DNA of 64,000 nucleotides from Thalassarchaeum sp002495735 (lineage in GTDB: Archaea > Thermoplasmatota > Poseidoniia > Poseidoniales > Thalassarchaeaceae), in contig CALDRG010000064.1 in the NCBI GenBank assembly GCA_937911265.1, positions 1 to 64,000 on the forward strand, given 5' to 3'. The notes below the pieces were generated by a model. That model made no database searches. It was given only the letters and a program-made list of their open reading frames with translations, and was not told the DNA's origin. Made by a program: the position numbers and the translations under genes. This document shows, piece after piece, positions 60,762 to 64,000 of this stretch. Numbering within the stretch: position 1 is the first letter of the stretch; each line of letters starts with the position of its first letter.

Positions 60762-61469
60762 TCACTTCAGTATCAGCCTTGCATTGGCCGGCAGCAGGAC
60801 CGAAGCAGAATCGTCATCGAAGTACTTCGTTCTGGCACACAACGCTGCGGAGAACCACCATCCTAAGACTATACCAGCGGTGAGTCCGGTTATCACTCTG
60901 AGGGGGTTGTTGGACTCATACTCAGTGAGCATCTGCGTGAAGCCGTCGACAGCCATCGGCACGAGTCCGATACCGATTATGGCTAGCACGGCCAGCATCC
61001 TCCGGTCATCTAGGTAGATGAATTCTAGTCTGCTATCAGGGAACACCGATAGAAAACTGTCCCGAATGGTCCAGCGATTGAGCCCGCGCCAACCGAACAG
61101 CGCGGCCCCGATAGCCAAGCCGAGAAATATTCCGACATCCCGCGTGCACACCGGCATCTGGTTACCGTTAATCTCCCAGGACCTCTCATGCTTCTGATGG
61201 CAGTTCAAGTCCCCAAAGCCGTAAACGAAGGCCCATGCCGGGTTAAGTTCGGTCCAAGAGAAAGTTCCTCCGTGCGCCGATTGATCATGACCCAGAGCTG
61301 AATCCTCACCGTGGTCCTGATTGCCCCAACTGCCATCTGTGGCGTAGTCCATGGCGTTGGCCCTGCCGGAGAGTTCTGGAACAGTTCCCTCGAGTATCAT
61401 CACTGGGGCGATGAAGCACAGCAGCAGATACCCTCCGGTTATTGCCGCTACGACCCTACTAACACTCAT
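60762..61469 (-). CDS. DUF2085-family membrane protein
   Basis: Matches the DUF2085 outline: FGDLNCHQKHERSWEINGNQMPVCTRDVGIFLGL gives the conserved Cys-His-Gln, an Arg-Ser and the Pro-Val-Cys-xRD segment, and MAVDGFTQMLTEYESNNPLRVITGLTAG is the family's Asp-Gly-xx-Gln and Asn-xxR-xx-TGL block. Four or five membrane spans are seen. The Cys/His residues could bind a metal or heme, but the family's function is unknown to me. ATG 61469 (MSVSRVVAAITGGY) is preferred; GTG 61511 adds 14 residues. Confidence 0.65.
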   Translation of the reverse strand: MSVSRVVAAITGGYLLLCFIAPVMILEGTVPELSGRANAMDYATDGSWGNQDHGEDSALGHDQSAHGGTFSWTELNPAWAFVYGFGDLNCHQKHERSWEINGNQMPVCTRDVGIFLGLAIGAALFGWRGLNRWTIRDSFLSVFPDSRLEFIYLDDRRMLAVLAIIGIGLVPMAVDGFTQMLTEYESNNPLRVITGLTAGIVLGWWFSAALCARTKYFDDDSASVLLPANARLILK

Positions 61470-61500
61470 TTCCCTAGTTCTGTCACTCAGTCCATTGGCT

Positions 61501-61517
61501 AGAGACGACACGTCTCT
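61501..61517 (+). promoter_or_regulatory. Inverted repeat between divergent membrane protein genes
   Basis: AGAGACG-ACA-CGTCTCT is a perfect seven-base inverted repeat with a three-base centre in the 66-base divergent gap (61470-61535). Its size and position fit a dimeric repressor site. Confidence 0.45.
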
Positions 61518-61535
61518 CGCATCGAAGACCTACTG

Positions 61536-62387
61536 ATGAACTATGCCATACGGTCATTTTCGATACCCTCGCACTCTTTTGAGCAAGCACTCACTCCGCT
61601 CTGTATGGGTGACCTGAACTACCGTGATGCGGCATGGCTCGGCATAGTGGTCGGATCCATGGTCGCGGTAATGGCGACGTTCATCGCTATCTTCCTCAGC
61701 GGGTTAGACAGTCCGGAGGTCATGAGCTCTCTGCGCTCCGGTCTCGTGGCAGGGCTCGCGGCAACTGTAGTCGTGACCACTTTCGCATATTACAGGTTGC
61801 GTGAGACGTCCCGCCCTGGTAGGGACCCCGAGGCCATAAGGGAGCAGGAGGTCACGAAGGTCAGAGCCATTCTGGCGATAATTGAAGAAAGAGTCTCCGA
61901 TTCAGGTCGTGGTACTTGGACTGTAGAGGAACAAGTGAGGCGAGACAGGGGGGTCTTGGTGGTGGACCTGCATGGACTTGACGCCCCTTCTGCAGCCGCT
62001 CTGACAGACAGACTGCTTGAGCGCAGGTCAGACCTCGGCCGGCTGAAACTGGTCACAGGCAGGGGAGAGGATACTCACCCGGGATCGGCAGACCCTGGAA
62101 TTAGGCCTGCTGTCATGCAGCGGCTAAAGGTCGGGGCGCAGAGTGCTGAGTGGCAGGTGATACAGAAGTCGAGTTCGGTTACTCTCAGACCGATGGGCAG
62201 GGCACCCACCTCCAAGCAGTGGCTCGGGCGATTCGTGGTTTTCGTAGTCCCGATGACAGGCGCCATGACTCTCGCTTTCAGAGACCTAGCAGGAACGGGG
62301 ATGGAAATGCAGGGGATGACTTTCGGTGCCGCTGCGGGACTCCTAATGACTACGCTTCTATCTGGTTACAGGGACCGCTCAGCCTAG
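61536..62387 (+). CDS. Membrane protein with an embedded Smr-like domain
   Basis: Two membrane spans (about 34-55 and 66-86) lead to a cytosolic region holding an Smr-like fold: VVDLHGL (144-150), a helix (APSAAALTDRLLERR), then LKLVTGRGEDTHPGS (171-185) and a terminal helix. This matches the Smr domain's DLHGL and (T/I)GxGxHS motifs; Smr domains nick DNA or cut RNA, as in MutS2 and SmrB. Two more spans (about 231-250 and 262-277) follow. A membrane-held Smr domain is unusual. ATG 61605 (MGDLNYRDAAW) is an alternative start that gives 260 residues. Its stop overlaps a convergent Cys-rich ORF by three bases. Confidence 0.6.
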   Translation: MNYAIRSFSIPSHSFEQALTPLCMGDLNYRDAAWLGIVVGSMVAVMATFIAIFLSGLDSPEVMSSLRSGLVAGLAATVVVTTFAYYRLRETSRPGRDPEAIREQEVTKVRAILAIIEERVSDSGRGTWTVEEQVRRDRGVLVVDLHGLDAPSAAALTDRLLERRSDLGRLKLVTGRGEDTHPGSADPGIRPAVMQRLKVGAQSAEWQVIQKSSSVTLRPMGRAPTSKQWLGRFVVFVVPMTGAMTLAFRDLAGTGMEMQGMTFGAAAGLLMTTLLSGYRDRSA

Positions 62388-62524
62388 GGGTATCCAGGAA
62401 CTCCCTCGCAGCACGCCTCGACCACTCTGCAGCAGCGTGGGCACTCCATGTGTTGGCGCAGGGGGATGGCCCTGCCTCTGAAACCACATTGACACGAGAT
62501 GTCTTCGCAGTAGTCAACGTCCAT
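62384..62524 (-). CDS. 46-residue Cys-rich protein, probable zinc ribbon, downstream of sufD
   Basis: A short frame with eight Cys and one His in 46 residues: MDVDYCEDISCQCGF, a spacer, then RQHMECPRCCRVVEACCEG. The C-x-C-G pattern followed about 15 residues later by C-P-x-C resembles zinc-ribbon proteins. It sits 40 bases downstream of sufD on the same strand and converges with the membrane Smr gene, overlapping it by three bases. No clear ribosome site precedes ATG 62524. The Cys density is far above chance for random frame reading in this region, so it is probably a real gene. A metal-binding function is inferred. Confidence 0.5.
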   Translation of the reverse strand: MDVDYCEDISCQCGFRGRAIPLRQHMECPRCCRVVEACCEGVPGYP

Positions 62525-62564
62525 GGGTCGGGCTTGGTAGTGCGGCTCAAATCAATTACTGCCC

Positions 62565-63668
62565 TCAGATGTTCGAGTCGCGTAACTCTGAGTCTAGGAG
62601 CCCAACCAGCCAGTCGTGCAACGAGTCACTACCCATTTCGGAGAGAGTTGAGTTGAGGAAGGCGGCGATTAGGGCGCTTCTGGCCTCAGAGGGGTCGAAA
62701 CCCCTCGACTCAAGGTAGAAAACCTGGTTCTCGTCTAGCGGCCCGTTGGCCGTGCCGTGCCCGCAACCGACGACCTCGTGCTCCAGCACCTCTAGCTCCG
62801 GGATAGAGTCCGCTTCGGCGTTACCCGAGAGCAGCAGGTTGTGAAAGATCTGAGCGGCATCCGCTCCACGTGAGCCATCGGCGACCCTAAGCATCCCCGT
62901 CCCGACAGTCCTGCTATCGCCACCGCACGCTGAGTTCCATGTGAGCCGGCTGAAAGTTTCGGGGGCATCGTGGTGTATCTCCACATGGTGGTCTATGTGC
63001 ATCGAGTCTACAGAGAATATCGAGCCGAGGACCCTGAGGTTGCCTCCCGGCTCCCCCATCCTGTAACGCAGGTCCGCCTTGGTCCGCTCGGAGCCAGAAG
63101 AGACAGTCCCTGCGCGCACCTGCGCGTCCCTGCCGATTGCTATCGAATCGACACGGAGCAAAGTACCCTCGTCCTGCAGGCAGACGACCACGTCATTGAG
63201 GATGGCTCCGGCTCCGATTTCCCCGGTGCGCAGAAGACCGAACCACTTGCCAGAACCCCTCACCCGCGTAATCAGCTCCAACTCGGACAATCGTCCAACA
63301 TCGAGTGAGAGATGCAGGATCGATGACGAATCCTTCACATCGATGTCGAGAACCACAGGGTCTTGCGAGGTGAAGCCGGGCTCGATGCGAAGGATCCACT
63401 GTGAATTCGCCGAGGCTGCCTGCAGGAATGAACCCGTGACTATATCGCCCTCCGGAAGTCCTGATACAGACATCACCCCTTTCTCCAGGCGTATCCCCTC
63501 TGGAGCATCGCCTCCATCGAGACCGCCGAGCCTGAGTTGGGGCGTTCCAACATCAGGGATGCTGGTGATGTCACCGGTTGGGTGAATCCTGCGCCATGGC
63601 GTATATTTCCAGAGATGGCTGGACCTAGTGGGCTCGTCAAGAGACAGGTACTCTGCGGTGGAATCCAA
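62565..63668 (-). CDS. sufD: SUF iron-sulfur cluster assembly protein SufD
   Basis: Scaffold partner of SufB and SufC. The right-handed beta-helix domain has the usual VDIKDSSSILHLSLDVGRLSELELITRVRG-type strands (about 108-140). The conserved C-terminal block is recognisable: MHIDHHVEIHHDAPET (the His-rich strand), ADAAQIFHNLLLSGNAEADSIPELEVLEHEVVGCGHGTANGPLDENQVFYLESRG, with its Cys and the HGxxxGxLDExxxFYLxSRG motif. It lies 14 bases after the sufB stop in the same operon. Length 367 is slightly short. Confidence 0.93.
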   Translation of the reverse strand: MDSTAEYLSLDEPTRSSHLWKYTPWRRIHPTGDITSIPDVGTPQLRLGGLDGGDAPEGIRLEKGVMSVSGLPEGDIVTGSFLQAASANSQWILRIEPGFTSQDPVVLDIDVKDSSSILHLSLDVGRLSELELITRVRGSGKWFGLLRTGEIGAGAILNDVVVCLQDEGTLLRVDSIAIGRDAQVRAGTVSSGSERTKADLRYRMGEPGGNLRVLGSIFSVDSMHIDHHVEIHHDAPETFSRLTWNSACGGDSRTVGTGMLRVADGSRGADAAQIFHNLLLSGNAEADSIPELEVLEHEVVGCGHGTANGPLDENQVFYLESRGFDPSEARSALIAAFLNSTLSEMGSDSLHDWLVGLLDSELRDSNI

Positions 63669-63682
63669 TGGCTCACCCCGGA

Positions 63683-64000
63683 TCAGCCTATGCTGCCTTC
63701 CATCTCGAGGGCCATCAGCTGGTTGAGCTCGACTGCGTATTCCATCGGTAGTTCACGGACGAATGGCTCGAAGAACCCATTGACTATCATTGCGAGCGCC
63801 TCGTTTTCTGAGTGGCCGCGGCTCATCAGGTAGAACAACTGGTCGTCGCTCACCTTGCTGACCGATGCTTCGTGTTCGCAGCGGCAAGAGGGGTTCTTGA
63901 TCTCCATCGTGGGATAGGTATCAGATTGGCTTTGATCGTCGAGAATGAGTGCGTCACAGACGACGTTCACCTTGCAGTTTTCTGCCTTCTTGCTCACCGA
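63683..64000 (-). CDS. sufB: SUF iron-sulfur cluster assembly protein SufB, C-terminal part
   Basis: The frame runs off the right edge of the window, so only the last 105 residues are seen. KAENCKVNVVCDALILDDQSQSDTYPTMEIKNPSCRCEHEASVSKVSDDQLFYLMSRG-type residues are the SufB signature: the conserved Cys in VVCDALIL, the SDTYP turn, and the EHEASVSK(V/I)xxxQLFYLxSRG block that SufB shares with SufD. LPMEYAVELNQLMALEMEG ends the protein as in bacterial and archaeal SufB. SufC would be expected further upstream. Confidence 0.93.
   Translation of the reverse strand, partial: SVSKKAENCKVNVVCDALILDDQSQSDTYPTMEIKNPSCRCEHEASVSKVSDDQLFYLMSRGHSENEALAMIVNGFFEPFVRELPMEYAVELNQLMALEMEGSIG

Overview
The window reads as a chromosomal segment of a planktonic euryarchaeon, most likely a Marine Group II archaeon (Candidatus Poseidoniales) or a close relative. 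This is inferred from gene content; no 16S rRNA is present. The information-processing genes are archaeal: Pelota, RPA with its partner subunit, Orc1/Cdc6, aIF2-gamma, S6e, L10e, Dph2 and an A-type ATP synthase. The lipid genes are also archaeal: a GGPP-type synthase and a geranylgeranyl reductase. Several genes look bacterial: GyrA/GyrB, SMC-ScpA-ScpB, class II HMG-CoA reductase and RNase PH. Two tRNA genes, Phe(GAA) and Ser(GCU), are intact and both encode their CCA ends. No CRISPR array, insertion sequence, integrase or rRNA gene was seen. Coding density is very high. No gene-free stretch exceeds about 240 bases; the longest are 8483-8720, 35603-35824 and 51572-51767.

Layout. 1-1495: end of a calcium-repeat surface protein plus an unknown membrane protein. 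1460-8482: aroE (minus), then fhs, pelota, a PfkB-like protein and an endonuclease IV-like protein (plus), tRNA-Phe, then RNase PH and mogA (minus). 8721-12361: RPA operon facing a SAP-domain protein. 12429-16383: a HemC-like protein, prenyl synthase, geranylgeranyl reductase and a UbiE-type methyltransferase. 16507-25128: complete nine-gene ATP synthase operon (H-I-K-E-C-F-A-B-D). 25205-28569: a degenerate M50-like membrane protein overlapping ketopantoate reductase. 28702-34245: smc-scpA-scpB. 34247-37935: HMG-CoA reductase, a motif-rich divergent control region, an AAA/winged-helix protein and a DUF357 protein. 37932-43634 (minus): rpl10e, hpt, dph2, orc1, rps6e, eif2g and a PIN protein. 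43703-46846 (minus): EamA transporter, aroA, a DUF4105 protein and tRNA-Ser. 46889-51571 (minus): gyrB-gyrA. 51768-52580: aroD. 52577-59400: exported proteins, namely a PKD-repeat metalloprotease, its small partner, a glutaminyl cyclase and a membrane protein. 59415-62524: thymidylate kinase with an extra domain, a DUF2085 protein, a membrane Smr protein and a 46-residue Cys-rich protein. 62565-64000: sufD and the end of sufB.

The genes form tight functional blocks: ATP synthesis, condensin, the RPA pair, gyrase and SUF. Shikimate-pathway genes are scattered over three loci. The most unusual signals are: (i) an array of about eight GCGT(T/G)A motifs between HMG-CoA reductase and an AAA/winged-helix protein whose Walker A lysine is replaced by arginine; (ii) a pseudo-M50 protein beside the ATP synthase; (iii) a membrane-anchored Smr domain; (iv) a thymidylate kinase fused to an unknown domain; (v) a tiny Cys-rich protein next to the SUF genes.
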